From positions 60,722-114,498 of the forward strand of contig NPFB01000011.1 in the NCBI GenBank assembly GCA_014084085.1: a stretch of DNA of 53,777 nucleotides, read 5' to 3'. The DNA comes from Hondaea fermentalgiana (Eukaryota > Sar > Bigyra > Thraustochytrida > Thraustochytriidae). The stretch's first letter is position 1, and the number at the start of each line of letters is the position of its first letter. Below, in pieces: positions 9,934-19,139 of this stretch. The notes beneath the pieces are model-generated. The model did no database searches. It was not told the DNA's origin and was given only the letters and a program-made list of their open reading frames with translations. The position numbers and the translations under genes are program-made.

Positions 9934-12252
9934 CTATTGCGCGGGAGTGAGATAGCTCGTTGGGACAAGGCCATAACGATCGTCCTGGAACTTGACCTGG
10001 CACCAGCCATCCTCGCCTTGTTCCATAACCTGACACACCTCACCAGCCTGCGCTGGGACTTCGTCGGGATTCGCGCCGGATGGCGCAAAGTTGTACACAA
10101 CATAGGCGTACACTGCAGCTTGAGCCTGAGCAGGTGGCGCCGGAGGGGGGGCTCGCTTCTTGGGTTTCTTCTTAACCTTCTGCACACCAGGATCGACCCA
10201 CGTCGACTCGCCCGTGTCCATGTTATAGTAGTAATTGGTCTGATACTCTTCTGAAAACATGGTGACCCAGGGTGAGGATTCTTCCTCCTGAGCAGGGGGC
10301 GGGCCCAAGGGCAAGGGTGGGGAATTCGCAACGCGAGCTTGCATCGGGGCTCCGCCCGAACCCGAAGAGGCAGAAGCCGCAGCAGCAGCCGCAGCAGCAA
10401 CGCCTCCGCCGCCGCCTCCACCAAAACCGCCGCCGCCACCACCGCCGCCGCCGAAACCGCCGCCGCCAGCGCCAGCGCCTCCTCCACCGCCGCCACCGCC
10501 GCCGCCTCCAGTCTTGGGCGCGACGGTCTGCACATTGCTACCGAAGAGAGACGAGGGATGCACGCCATCACGAACCATGGAGTTCTCCACTGCACCTTGC
10601 GGCAATCCCGCTTTTTGCATACGTTCGTATTTGCCCATATCTGGATGATCAGAAGGCAAAAGCTCCAGATTATCGTCAGCACTGCTGGCAGAAGGAGCCC
10701 CACCGCCGCCTCCACCGCCGCCACTGCCTTCTGTGCCAACCTTGGGCCACTTTTTCGCGGGAGGCTTGCTCGAAGCTGCGGGAGTGGGCGCACCACCACC
10801 ACCGCCACCGCCGCCGCCGCCACCAAAGAGACCAGCCAGGGCAGCATGCCTATCGGCAATAGCGCCAGAAAGCTTTACAGAAGCCGGATGACTTGTGGCA
10901 GCAGGCGTCGACGCTGCGCCGCCGCCGCCACCGCCGCCGCCGCCGAAGATGCCCGCAATTGCAGCTTGCCTTGCAGCAATGCCACCACCCCCAAGCTTGA
11001 CAACGGGTTCTTTGGCGGGTGCAGGCTTCGAAACCGCTGCTGCACCGCCACCAAAGATTCCTGCGAGTGCCGCCTGCTTTGACCTGATGCCTGTGGCGAC
11101 ATGGCGATGCTCCTCGGGCTCTGGCTCGGGATCCTTCTCCACGGATTTGTGGCCGCCTCCCGAAAACATTGCGCCAAGAGCACGAAAGGATTTGCGGATT
11201 GAACGAGCACCCGATGAACGCTTGCTCGCGGCCGGTTTGGCAGGAGGCGCAGGTTTGCTCGCGGCAGGTTTTACAGGAGGCGGAGGTTTGCTCGCTGCAG
11301 GCTTGGCGGGAGGCGGAGGTTTGCTCGCCGCTTTCGCAGGAGGCGGCGGTTTGCTTGCCGCCTTGGCGGGAGGCGGAGGCTTGCCGGCGGCCTTGGCAGG
11401 GGGAGCCGGCTTGCTCGGCTTGCTCGGCTTTGTCGGTGCTGCAGCAGCACCGTCGCCAACGCCAGGCGCCGGAGCCATCGTCATCGTGTCTTGACCAAAG
11501 ACGGACGAAGGATGCACGCCATCTCGAATCATCGAGTTCTCGACTGCACCTTGTGGGAGACCAGCCTTCTTCATGCGCTCGTACTTGCCCAAATCGGGAT
11601 GCGAAGGATCCACCACCTCGAGACCTTCGACAAAGTTGCCATCTGCGCCGCCAGCGTCTTGGTCTACTTCTTCTTCCTCCTCAAAGTCTTCCTCTGCGTC
11701 CGTTTCTTCAACTTCGGCAGGAGGAGGTCGTACCGGAGGAGGCGGCTTGGCGACTGGGGCAGCCGGCTTGTCGCGAGGCGGGGGCTTGGGCTTGCCCTTT
11801 GGAGGCGCTGGTGGCTTAACGATGCGGGTTGACACGGGTCGCGCCCGAGGCGGGACAGGCGGCTTTGCGGAGACCCGCGGCAGTGCTGGCGGCTGAGGCG
11901 GAAGGTCAGCCTCTGCCAAGGCCTCGGCCTTCATGGACTCGACGCGCTCCTTGGACGCGCCCTTTGGCGGTGCAGGGGGCACGGGTTTTGTCCTGGTGAT
12001 GCTCGGCTTGCGCAGCGACTTGATGGACTTTTTCATAGACTTGGTCTTCTTCGCCTTGGGGCCTTTCCCGGACCCTGATCCAAGCGTCCGTGGTTCGGGC
12101 CATCCCTCCGGCAGATGGCCGTACTTGGTAAAGACGGCCTCTGCGATCTCCATAAACGTCCACCGCTCGAATAGAGGCTGCACATTCTTGACGCGCGAGG
12201 GGTCAACCTCCTCGTAAAAGGCCTCAAGCTCTGCCACCGACTTCTCGCTCAT
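9934..12252 (-). CDS. Proline/glycine-rich WW-SH3 protein, probable actin-cytoskeleton scaffold
   Basis: 772 residues; ATG at 12252 in a very good initiation context (cgcccaccATGa). The N-terminal about 50 residues form a small helical module (ELEAFYEEVDPSRVKNVQ...). Two copies of a CCDC53/WASH-subunit-type motif, GKYERM(K/Q)KAGLPQGAVENSM followed by DGVHPSS, lie near residues 214-250 and 518-565. Between them are proline-rich tandem repeats of about ten residues (KPPPPAKAAS type, residues about 285-345), suited to profilin, SH3 or WW ligands, and three copies of an R-x-AA(L/I)AG(I/L)FGGG motif (about 391, 421 and 467). A poly-Gly region precedes a WW domain (about 652-682: W at its start, YYYN, TGESTW, P). 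A C-terminal SH3 domain (about 710-770) shows the DGWCQV and GLVPTSYL signatures. Actin regulation is inferred from this motif set; no formin or VCA domain is present. Confidence 0.75.
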   Translation of the reverse strand: MSEKSVAELEAFYEEVDPSRVKNVQPLFERWTFMEIAEAVFTKYGHLPEGWPEPRTLGSGSGKGPKAKKTKSMKKSIKSLRKPSITRTKPVPPAPPKGASKERVESMKAEALAEADLPPQPPALPRVSAKPPVPPRARPVSTRIVKPPAPPKGKPKPPPRDKPAAPVAKPPPPVRPPPAEVEETDAEEDFEEEEEVDQDAGGADGNFVEGLEVVDPSHPDLGKYERMKKAGLPQGAVENSMIRDGVHPSSVFGQDTMTMAPAPGVGDGAAAAPTKPSKPSKPAPPAKAAGKPPPPAKAASKPPPPAKAASKPPPPAKPAASKPPPPVKPAASKPAPPAKPAASKRSSGARSIRKSFRALGAMFSGGGHKSVEKDPEPEPEEHRHVATGIRSKQAALAGIFGGGAAAVSKPAPAKEPVVKLGGGGIAARQAAIAGIFGGGGGGGGGAASTPAATSHPASVKLSGAIADRHAALAGLFGGGGGGGGGGGAPTPAASSKPPAKKWPKVGTEGSGGGGGGGGAPSASSADDNLELLPSDHPDMGKYERMQKAGLPQGAVENSMVRDGVHPSSLFGSNVQTVAPKTGGGGGGGGGGGAGAGGGGFGGGGGGGGGFGGGGGGGVAAAAAAAASASSGSGGAPMQARVANSPPLPLGPPPAQEEESSPWVTMFSEEYQTNYYYNMDTGESTWVDPGVQKVKKKPKKRAPPPAPPAQAQAAVYAYVVYNFAPSGANPDEVPAQAGEVCQVMEQGEDGWCQVKFQDDRYGLVPTSYLTPAQ

Positions 12253-12467
12253 GGTGGGCGAGTGCGTGCGTGCGTGCTTGCTTGCCTGCTTATTTGCTTG
12301 CTTGTTTGCTTGTGTGCGTGGGCTGGCAGGCCGCGCAAGGAATGGAGTGGAGCTCGCCCCTTCGCTCGCTCACTCGCTTCCTCACTCGCTCGCTTCCCCG
12401 CTCGTCCGCTGCGCGGGACTCCGCCGCCCTCTCGCGGCCGCGCGTTCGCAGCGTGCCCCCGCGCCGG

Positions 12468-12568
12468 CACGTGCACCGTCACGTGTTCGCGCTTTGCCCT
12501 TTGCCGCCGCTTCGCTGCCGCGCCTGCATCCCTCCCCCTCTCCCTCCTCTGTTCCGCTGCTGCACGTG
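12468..12568. promoter_or_regulatory. Cluster of three CACGTG (G-box/E-box) hexamers
   Basis: CACGTG occurs at 12468-12473, 12480-12485 and 12563-12568, roughly 215-315 bases upstream of the WW-SH3 start codon. This hexamer is the classical site for bHLH and some bZIP proteins. Three in 100 bases is more than expected by chance even in GC-rich DNA, but binding is an inference. Confidence 0.35.
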
Positions 12569-13375
12569 CCTCGCGCGAATGGACGCGAATCGAGTATGCG
12601 GAGATTCTGCACTTGCCACGCGTGCGCCGCAACTCGTCTATGCGCCCCCGCAACTACGCTATCCCTCCTTCCTTTTTTTTCCATTTCTTTCCTTTTTCAT
12701 TCTTTTTCTTTTCCCGCGGCAGCCAGCTGCTTCCTGACCTGGCCCAAGTGGGGTATTTAAATTGCTCCATTGTCCGAAGCGTTTGACCGACTTGCGCGCG
12801 AGGGACACACGTCTCGCGACCTCGAGGTTAAAAATTTTGCGAGTCGGTGTGTGCACGCGCTGCACGCGCACACTCGCCGCCGAGACCTGCTGCTGCTACT
12901 ACCTGGACCACGGCACGCAGGACAGACGGCCAGCCAGACTCGTCCTGGGCACGAGGTACGGATGCCGGACAAACGATCGCTCGCTCGCTAACTCGCTCCT
13001 TTCCTGCTTTCTCCCTTCCTTCTTCACAACTGGCTGCTGCGCCCGCACAGACTAGGCCCTACGAGACGTACGAACGAGCCCGGCCCCATCCCGCGTTCGT
13101 AATAAGGCCTGCACGCTTTCTACCTGTGGACAATGGGCTTGCCATATGCTTGTTGAACTTGGCTGTCACGATCAAGACTCCGACTTGCGCACACTTCAAG
13201 TTAGTTAGTTGTTGGCGGCATGTACTGTATAGAAGTATTGGCGGTCGCTAAGAAGGGGGAAGGGGTGTGCGCAGGCAGAGGTGAGACCGATGGCGCGTTT
13301 GGCGAAGCGAAGCGAAGCAACTCACAGAACGACAGACGGACTCCTAGCACTCTGGCTCCATGAACATGCCATGGA

Positions 13376-13414
13376 CGAATGAATGAATGAATGAATGAAT
13401 GAATAAATGAACGA
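13376..13414. repeat. (GAAT)n tetranucleotide array
   Basis: About seven GAAT/GAAC units in the 3' flank of the folate-receptor-like gene. Confidence 0.85.
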
Positions 13415-13444
13415 ACGGATGGAAAGGAAAGTCATTGATAATTG

Positions 13445-13690
13445 GTTTTGATTTTCTCGAGATCATCAAGACGCACATGGCGCAAAAGGGCGAGAGATTG
13501 CTGTACCAGACAAGGAAAAAGGACATCGACAAAGTCTTGACGTTCTGGCGCCATGGATATGGATGATCGAATGATTGATTTCGGAAAAAAAGAAATGAAA
13601 AAGGACATTGAAAATTGATTTTGTTTTCTCGAGATCGTCCAAACGCACGTGGCGCAAAAAGGTGAGAGATTGTACAGTCAAGGCAGAAGG
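13445..13690. repeat. Diverged direct repeat, two copies of about 60-90 bases
   Basis: Copy 1 runs from about 13445 to 13510 and copy 2 from about 13617 to 13680, offset by 172 bases. Both share TTTTCTCGAGATC, then ACGCAC(A/G)TGGCGCAAAA, then GAGAGATTG. The similarity is clear but interrupted by substitutions and small indels. Confidence 0.7.
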
Positions 13691-14082
13691 ACATTGCTCT
13701 ACTCGCTGCGCTGACCAGACAGTCCCTTGAAAAAAAAAAAGACGCCATGAAGACATCGATCTCAAGAGACGTATCGGCCAGATGCCGCAGCAGCAGCAGA
13801 AGCGAGCGCCCCACCTACTCCCTTCGCAAGAATTACCAATCTGATCAGGTTCAAAGGGTTTGATCTCAGCGACACTAAGTCGCACCCCCGACCTTGACTG
13901 CAAAAATATTTCACATCCGCGCAAGTGGTGCGCTTCGAAACGATGCGAGCTGGCTAAATCGCTTGGCTGACCGGCGGAAGAGACCACGCATGCAAACACG
14001 CGTAGCGTTGATCCGCTCGCGGCAGCCCTGCATGCGAACCTATCTCGCGTTCCTGAAGGAACGTTGGGAGAGAGGACGCAAT

Positions 14083-15030
14083 TTAGGCGAGACCAACGTT
14101 GCGGTCACCATTGACAGAGGACGGCGTGGGCTCCGGGCCGTTTTCGCCAATCTTGTCAAAGTTTTCGGGGGCAAAGACGGGCTTGCCCATGCGCTCGCGG
14201 CGAATGAGCAGGCACGACCAGCAGGCCGCAAGGAAGGCGGCCACCGAGAGGACCACAATGGCAACGATAGCGCCGGTAGAGAGCTTCTCCTTCTCCTCCT
14301 CGACCTCGGGGGTCAGCGACGGGCACGAGAACCAGTTGCCAGAGACCTCACCGTCGTCATCCTTGCAGGTGATAAAGAGGTCGTTCTGGCAGGCCTCGAA
14401 CCAGGAGTCGCAGTAATCGGCCTGGATGGGCATCTTCTCCATCTCCCACTGGTTAAAGTCGGGGTTGCCGGTGTGGTCCTCGTGCGGGGCGTACTTGCGG
14501 AAGAGACCAGCGTTGACGTCGCACTCGTAAAAACAGTACTCCTGCACGAAGAAGCGCTCGCACTGCTGGCTCAGGGTCTGGCAGCGGTTCCAGTTGAACT
14601 CGGCGCCGTAGGCCTCGCGCATGTACTCGGGGCTCTGGACAATGTCGGGCGTGCAGCACGAGTTGTCGTTCCACGGGTGGCACTCGGGCAGCTGGCGGTC
14701 CGTCTGGGGCACGTCGTGGCTGTAGTCGTCGTACTGGAGGTGGCACACGTCCGTGTTGCTGTAGTCCTCATCGTGGAGGCCCAGCGCCAGGCGGTTGGCG
14801 GTGGTGGCGTCGTTCGGGTTGTCGTTGCTGAAGAACCACATGGTGTAGCTCACGTTGTAGCGCGAGTCCGTCTTGGGGATGTACTCGAAGGCGCCGCCGA
14901 ACAGGTTGTTGCACAGGCCCTCACCGTTGGTGTAGATATCGGCAAAGGTCTTGCACTCCGTGTCAGTCTCGGCCTGGGCCGCGCCCACCGCCACCGCGGC
15001 GACGACCATCGCGAGCATCTTGGACATCAT
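14083..15030 (-). CDS. Folate-receptor-family type I membrane protein
   Basis: 315 residues starting at ATG 15030 (a second ATG follows at once). A signal peptide covers residues 1 to about 20 (hydrophobic Val/Ala core, AQA then ETD). The ectodomain has the cysteine pattern of the folate receptor / riboflavin-binding family (Pfam Folate_rec): a CC pair (NSCCTPDI), ERFFVQEYCFYECDVNAGLF, then PIQADYCDSWFEACQNDLF and GNWFSCPS near its end. A transmembrane helix follows (about residues 252-275, GAIVAIVVLSVAAFLAACW) with a short basic cytoplasmic tail, so it is an anchored receptor and not GPI-linked like the mammalian proteins. Folate or another vitamin is a likely ligand, but the ligand cannot be read from sequence. 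It diverges from the kinase gene; an AAGC array lies five bases before its start codon. Confidence 0.85.
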   Translation of the reverse strand: MMSKMLAMVVAAVAVGAAQAETDTECKTFADIYTNGEGLCNNLFGGAFEYIPKTDSRYNVSYTMWFFSNDNPNDATTANRLALGLHDEDYSNTDVCHLQYDDYSHDVPQTDRQLPECHPWNDNSCCTPDIVQSPEYMREAYGAEFNWNRCQTLSQQCERFFVQEYCFYECDVNAGLFRKYAPHEDHTGNPDFNQWEMEKMPIQADYCDSWFEACQNDLFITCKDDDGEVSGNWFSCPSLTPEVEEEKEKLSTGAIVAIVVLSVAAFLAACWSCLLIRRERMGKPVFAPENFDKIGENGPEPTPSSVNGDRNVGLA

Positions 15031-15034
15031 CCTA

Positions 15035-15063
15035 CTTGCTTGCTTGCTTGCTTGCTTGCTTGC
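15035..15063. repeat. (GCTT)n array at the folate-receptor-like start codon
   Basis: About seven GCTT units (AAGC on the coding strand), ending five bases from the ATG of the minus-strand gene, so they lie within its 5' leader or at its transcription start. Confidence 0.9.
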
Positions 15064-15675
15064 GTCCGACTCCTTTTCTTTGTGCGTCGCGTTCCGGGTT
15101 TGGTGGTCTGGTCTGCCCTGCTCCTGCTTGCAGTTGGTTGCTTACCCAGACCCCACGGCGGCGCGTGCCCGAGCCTTACAGTGGCAAGCTCCACCGGCCG
15201 CCACTGCCACTTCCTGCAATCAGCCACTGCCTCATAACCTACTGCCCGCGATCTCCCACCAAACCGCGCAACTTGCATCCAGTGTGTAGTAGAGCAGAGC
15301 TGCGGAGGCATGCGGGGGCGCGTGCGCGGGCTCCGGTCACGCTGCGTCTCCCGCAGCGGCGGCAGCGGCCGGCAGCGGTCCGAATGACTGGCGCGGGGGC
15401 ACCGATCGAGCACTGCCAAGATCGCAATCCTCGGCCCCGGCAGCCGCCACTGCCGCCCCGCGCCAAAGAAAGGGCCCGCGCCCGCGCCGCGCGCAGGCAC
15501 GCAGGCAGGCAGGCAGGGCCGCGCGAGGCGAGCGGGCGCGGCGCGAGGCGAGGCGCGAGAGCGAGGAGGCCCGCTCGCGCGGAAGCGTTCGCGCGGAGCT
15601 CGGTCCGCAGAAGAGATTCGGATTGAGCAGATTTTGAGCGGAGTGCACGAGAGGAGGCCGCGCGTGCCGCCGCGG

Positions 15676-15793
15676 AGACAGACAGACAGACAGACAGACA
15701 AGACAGGCGCGCGGGCGCGGGGCTGCGAGCGAGCGCACGTGCTTGCTTGCTTGCTTGCTTGCTTGCGAGCGAGCGAGCGAGCGAGCGAGCGAG
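15676..15793. repeat. (GACA)n, (GCTT)n and (GAGC)n arrays in the kinase gene leader
   Basis: GACA repeats at 15676-15701, GCTT repeats at 15741-15766, and GAGC repeats continuing to 15793. They end 44 bases before the kinase ATG at 15837. Confidence 0.85.
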
Positions 15794-15836
15794 GCCGGGA
15801 AGGGCCGGCGGGAGGCCCGTCTGCAGCGCGGCGAAG

Positions 15837-18242
15837 ATGGGGTGCACCCAGTCGGCGCCGGAGGAGACGTCGTCGATCCAGGGGCGCAAGAAGAACACGA
15901 CCAAGAGCCTGGCGTCCGCGCCCCTCATCGACGAGTCGTACGAAGGCGTGAGCGGAGACCAGGCGCCGGACACCCTGCGCGCAGACAGCAAGATCCACCT
16001 CGCTCTCAGCGCGAAGCGAAGGGGTGACATCTTTGACGAAAGCTTCCAGCCCGACTCCAAGGAGCTCAAGTCGTACAAAAACGCGCTCGTGGACAAGGAC
16101 GAGGAGGTCGAAGAGCTCCTGAAAAATGCACTGCAAAATAACATTCTCTTTCGCGACCTCTCCGACGGCCAGCTCACCTTTGTTCTCAATGCCCTCACCA
16201 CCGAGACGGTAGAGGAAGGCACCGAGATCATCAAGGAGGGCGACACCGGTCATGTCTTCTTCATCGTCGAGGAGGGGTCCTTCGGCTTCGAAATCAACGG
16301 TGCCAACGTCGGATCGTGCGGCGCCGGCGACTCCTTTGGCGAACTCGCGCTCCTCTACAACTGCCCGCGCGCAGCCACCGTGCGCTGCCTCGAAGAAGCG
16401 CAGGTCTGGTGCCTCGAGCGCGCCACCTACAGGCACATCATCGCCGGCAACGTCGCCAAAAAGCAGCAGGAAATCCGCAAGGCCTTGCGCCGCGTGTCCC
16501 TGCTCCAGCAGCTCTCCGAGGAGCAGGTGAATCGCGTCTCTGACGCGGTCGAGACCGTGCACTTCAAGGCCGGCGAGACCATCCTCCGCAAGGGTGACGA
16601 GGGCAGCGTTTTTTACATGATTCGGCGCGGCGAGGTCAAGTGCACGCGCGCCGGCTCGCGCGAGAGCTCGTACGACATCATCCTCGGCGAGGGCGAGTAC
16701 TTTGGCGAACGCGCCCTGCTCATGGACGAGCCGCGCGCAGCCAACGTGATCGCCCTCACGGACGTCGACTGCCTCGTGCTTGACCGCGAGGCCTTTCTCA
16801 GCATCCTCGGCCCGCTCCGCGAGGCCCTCGATTCTAACTTGGGCATGCGCGTCATTGGCACCATCCCCATGTTCTCGCAACTCTCCGAGCACGAGTTGCG
16901 CAAAATGATGCGCGCCTTGCGCGAGGAGCGCTTCAAGCGCGGCGACGTCGTCATCCGCCAGGACGACCCCGGCTCAAAGTTCTACCTCATCCGCGAGGGC
17001 ACCGCCAAGGTCACCAAAACCGTCGAGGGCGTTCGCCGAGGGGCGCCGACCGATGTGGCCGAACTTTCTGCGGGCGAGTACTTTGGTGAGGGCGCCTTGC
17101 TCAAGGACGAGCCTCGCGCCGCCAACGTTGTCGCCACCTCGGAAGAGCTCGTCTGCCTCACCATGGATCGCGACGCCTTTGAAAAGCTTCTCGGCCCGCT
17201 GCAAAAGATCATGAAGCGCGAGCTCGACCAGCGCGACGATGAGATCAACGAGGTCGTCAAGAAACAGGTCGCTCTTGTCGAAGAATCGCTCAAGCTTAGC
17301 GACCTGAAAATCCTTCAGACGCTCGGCACGGGCACCTTTGGCCGGGTCAAGCTTGTTTCCTGCGAAAAGCTTGGCCGCACGTATGCCCTGAAGATGCTGC
17401 AAAAGGCTCAAATTGTCGCCTACCGCCAGCAAAAGAATGTCATGAACGAAAAGAACATTCTTATGGAATGCGACCACCCTTTTATCCTCAAGCTGTACAA
17501 GACGTTCCGCGACAGACACTCGCTCTACTTTTTGCTCGAGGTTGTGCTCGGTGGCGAGCTCTTCACCCTCTTGCATATTCGTGGCGGTGCTCTTGGTAAC
17601 GCCGACGCTCGTTTCTATGCTGCTTGCGTCCTCGATGCCATTGAATACCTGCACAGCCTCTCCATTGTCTATCGCGATCTCAAACCGGAGAACCTTATGA
17701 TCAGCGCCGAGGGCTACATCAAGGTCGTTGACTTTGGCTTTGCGAAAAAGGTTGCCGACAAAACCTACACGCTCTGCGGCACGCCCGAGTATCTCGCCCC
17801 CGAGCTTGTGCTCGGTAAGGGCCACAACAAGGCCGTCGATAATTGGGCCATCGGTATTCTCATTTTCGAAATGCTCACTGGCGCTTCACCTTTTGCCGAC
17901 CCGCGCGGCGGAGACCACATGGTCATTTGCAAGAACATCGTGCGGGGCAAGATCGACTTTCCGCGACGCTTTCCCGAAAAGGCGCGTGACCTCGTGCAGC
18001 AGCTTCTTGTCCGCGACGCGCACCAGCGCCTCGGCTCGCTTGTTGGCGGCACCGCTGAGATCAAGGAGCACCCCTGGTTCAAGTCGGTCGATTGGAACGA
18101 GCTTCGCAGGATGCGCCTCAAGGCGCCCTGGATCCCTCCCATCAGGGATGGTCTCGATACGTCCAACTTCGATCCCTATCCCGAAGACGACTACGTCGAG
18201 CCGTACAAGCCCACCGGGACCCAATGGGATGCTGACTTTTAG
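15837..18242 (+). CDS. Cyclic-nucleotide-dependent protein kinase (PKG type), three cNMP-binding domains
   Basis: 801 residues from ATG 15837. The start MGCTQS is an N-myristoylation site with an adjacent palmitoylatable Cys, predicting membrane attachment. Upstream frame extension is repeat-derived. Residues 61-65 (RRGDI) resemble the PKA regulatory inhibitor site. Three cNMP-binding domains follow (about 100-210, 219-335, 342-451). Each keeps the phosphate-binding cassette: FGELALLYNCPRAATV, FGERALLMDEPRAANV and FGEGALLKDEPRAANV. The AGC kinase domain (about 490-746) has GTGTFGRV, the YALK lysine, YRDLKPEN, DFGFA and APE. The C-terminus TQWDADF resembles the WDIDF end of animal PKGs. All catalytic residues are present, so it should be an active kinase relieved by cyclic nucleotide. 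The Ala after the cassette Arg is the residue found in cAMP-preferring domains, so ligand choice is open. Confidence 0.93.
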   Translation: MGCTQSAPEETSSIQGRKKNTTKSLASAPLIDESYEGVSGDQAPDTLRADSKIHLALSAKRRGDIFDESFQPDSKELKSYKNALVDKDEEVEELLKNALQNNILFRDLSDGQLTFVLNALTTETVEEGTEIIKEGDTGHVFFIVEEGSFGFEINGANVGSCGAGDSFGELALLYNCPRAATVRCLEEAQVWCLERATYRHIIAGNVAKKQQEIRKALRRVSLLQQLSEEQVNRVSDAVETVHFKAGETILRKGDEGSVFYMIRRGEVKCTRAGSRESSYDIILGEGEYFGERALLMDEPRAANVIALTDVDCLVLDREAFLSILGPLREALDSNLGMRVIGTIPMFSQLSEHELRKMMRALREERFKRGDVVIRQDDPGSKFYLIREGTAKVTKTVEGVRRGAPTDVAELSAGEYFGEGALLKDEPRAANVVATSEELVCLTMDRDAFEKLLGPLQKIMKRELDQRDDEINEVVKKQVALVEESLKLSDLKILQTLGTGTFGRVKLVSCEKLGRTYALKMLQKAQIVAYRQQKNVMNEKNILMECDHPFILKLYKTFRDRHSLYFLLEVVLGGELFTLLHIRGGALGNADARFYAACVLDAIEYLHSLSIVYRDLKPENLMISAEGYIKVVDFGFAKKVADKTYTLCGTPEYLAPELVLGKGHNKAVDNWAIGILIFEMLTGASPFADPRGGDHMVICKNIVRGKIDFPRRFPEKARDLVQQLLVRDAHQRLGSLVGGTAEIKEHPWFKSVDWNELRRMRLKAPWIPPIRDGLDTSNFDPYPEDDYVEPYKPTGTQWDADF

Positions 18243-19139
18243 CTGTTTTCGCGCGCGCTCATCGCTTCACGCTTTGCTCGTCTGCCTTGGTACGCGACGC
18301 ATTGCCGGGCGCATTCTTTGCGATTCTCTCTTTCGTTTCTTTTTCCTCTTCCTTTCTCGATCACTCCTTCATCATGTAGGCTAGGCCTGTTGTCCGAACA
18401 AACATCCAAAAAAAAAATGTGTGTTTCTTGTTGTTGTCTTCGTCATCACTTTCATGAAAGTCTTTTGTAGTTTTGCTCTTGCAAGGATGCGCCTTTATTC
18501 TGATCCTCGCTGTGACTGCTCATCCACATTCGCACAGTCCAGAATGAAATTCTCATCATGTCATGCTCTCGTTGCTCGCCAGCCTTGGTTGACTTTGATG
18601 GCTGCTGTGCTCTCGAATGTGCCGCTTGCCCGTGTTGTTTCTGCGCATGGTGCTTGCAGGATACAGGTGATGACTCAGGTGCTTGTCATTAGCACGTTGC
18701 GAGGCGCGCGTCAAAGCCCGCTGTCGAAGATCGCTTTTTTGGTTGTTGTTTTTGGCAAAAGCACGTTGTGCAGTAAGCTTGGGCTCGGCTTTGAGCGCAG
18801 CGACTTCGTGAGAACACGGCAAATTGTATTCGGAATGCAGAGATGCGAGCCAACATTCAAACGAAGCTGCGTCCACTCCCCACGTTCGATATGAGGGGTT
18901 GGACGAAAATGACCAGGATGACGACAAGAGAAAACAAATGTGTGGATTTGAATTCTTGAAGATGACAGTTAAAAAAATACAAAAAAAAGATGTGCCTTCT
19001 CCTTTTGCACGCGCATGTCCAGAAGTCGCTTCTCTCGGTTAGAAAGCAATACCACTTCTCTTCACTTTTTGGAAAACGAAGTTTTTCTATCTTTTACAGC
19101 TTGCTCTACTCATCAGAACAGTACAAAGAAGGCCAAGAT
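18243..19139. other. Convergent intergenic region, kinase / carotenoid oxygenase
   Basis: This less GC-rich sequence holds both 3' untranslated regions. Short open frames up to 157 codons have no recognisable domain. I see no RNA gene or significant repeat. Confidence 0.6.

Larger units (their letters stand above)
12253..14082. other. Intergenic region between two minus-strand genes
   Basis: It holds the upstream region of the WW-SH3 gene and the 3' flank of the folate-receptor-like gene. No supportable gene. Next to the WW-SH3 start lies a GCAA/GCAC tetranucleotide array (about 12262-12318 on the plus strand as TGCG/TTGC). Three CACGTG hexamers occur at 12468-12573. A TTTAAAT-type AT box stands at about 12755-12765, a (GAAT)n array at 13376-13414, and a diverged direct repeat at 13445-13690. 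Confidence 0.6.
15031..15836. promoter_or_regulatory. Divergent intergenic region, folate-receptor-like gene / cyclic-nucleotide kinase gene
   Basis: These 806 bases must contain both promoters. Visible elements are (GCTT)n at 15035-15063 directly upstream of the minus-strand start, (GACA)n at about 15676-15701, and (GCTT)n at 15741-15766 followed by (GAGC)n to about 15793, within 50-100 bases of the plus-strand start. No clear TATA box is seen. The long open frames across it are produced by the repeats and by antisense of the kinase. Confidence 0.6.

Noticed and set aside
13894..15237. 447-codon open frame on the plus strand, antisense to the folate-receptor-like gene
   Set aside because: The translation is a Val/Leu/Ala/Gly monotony made by the complement of a GC-biased coding strand. 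The minus-strand frame has a signal peptide and family motifs, so the plus-strand frame is a shadow.
15027..16892. 621-codon open frame on the minus strand over the kinase gene
   Set aside because: It is antisense to the cyclic-nucleotide-binding domains, has no domain of its own, and extends into leader repeats.
18421..18894. 157-codon open frame between the kinase and the carotenoid oxygenase
   Set aside because: No domain, no clear signal, and it lies in the 3' region of two convergent genes. Its hydrophobic start is made of GTT and CTT-rich untranslated sequence.
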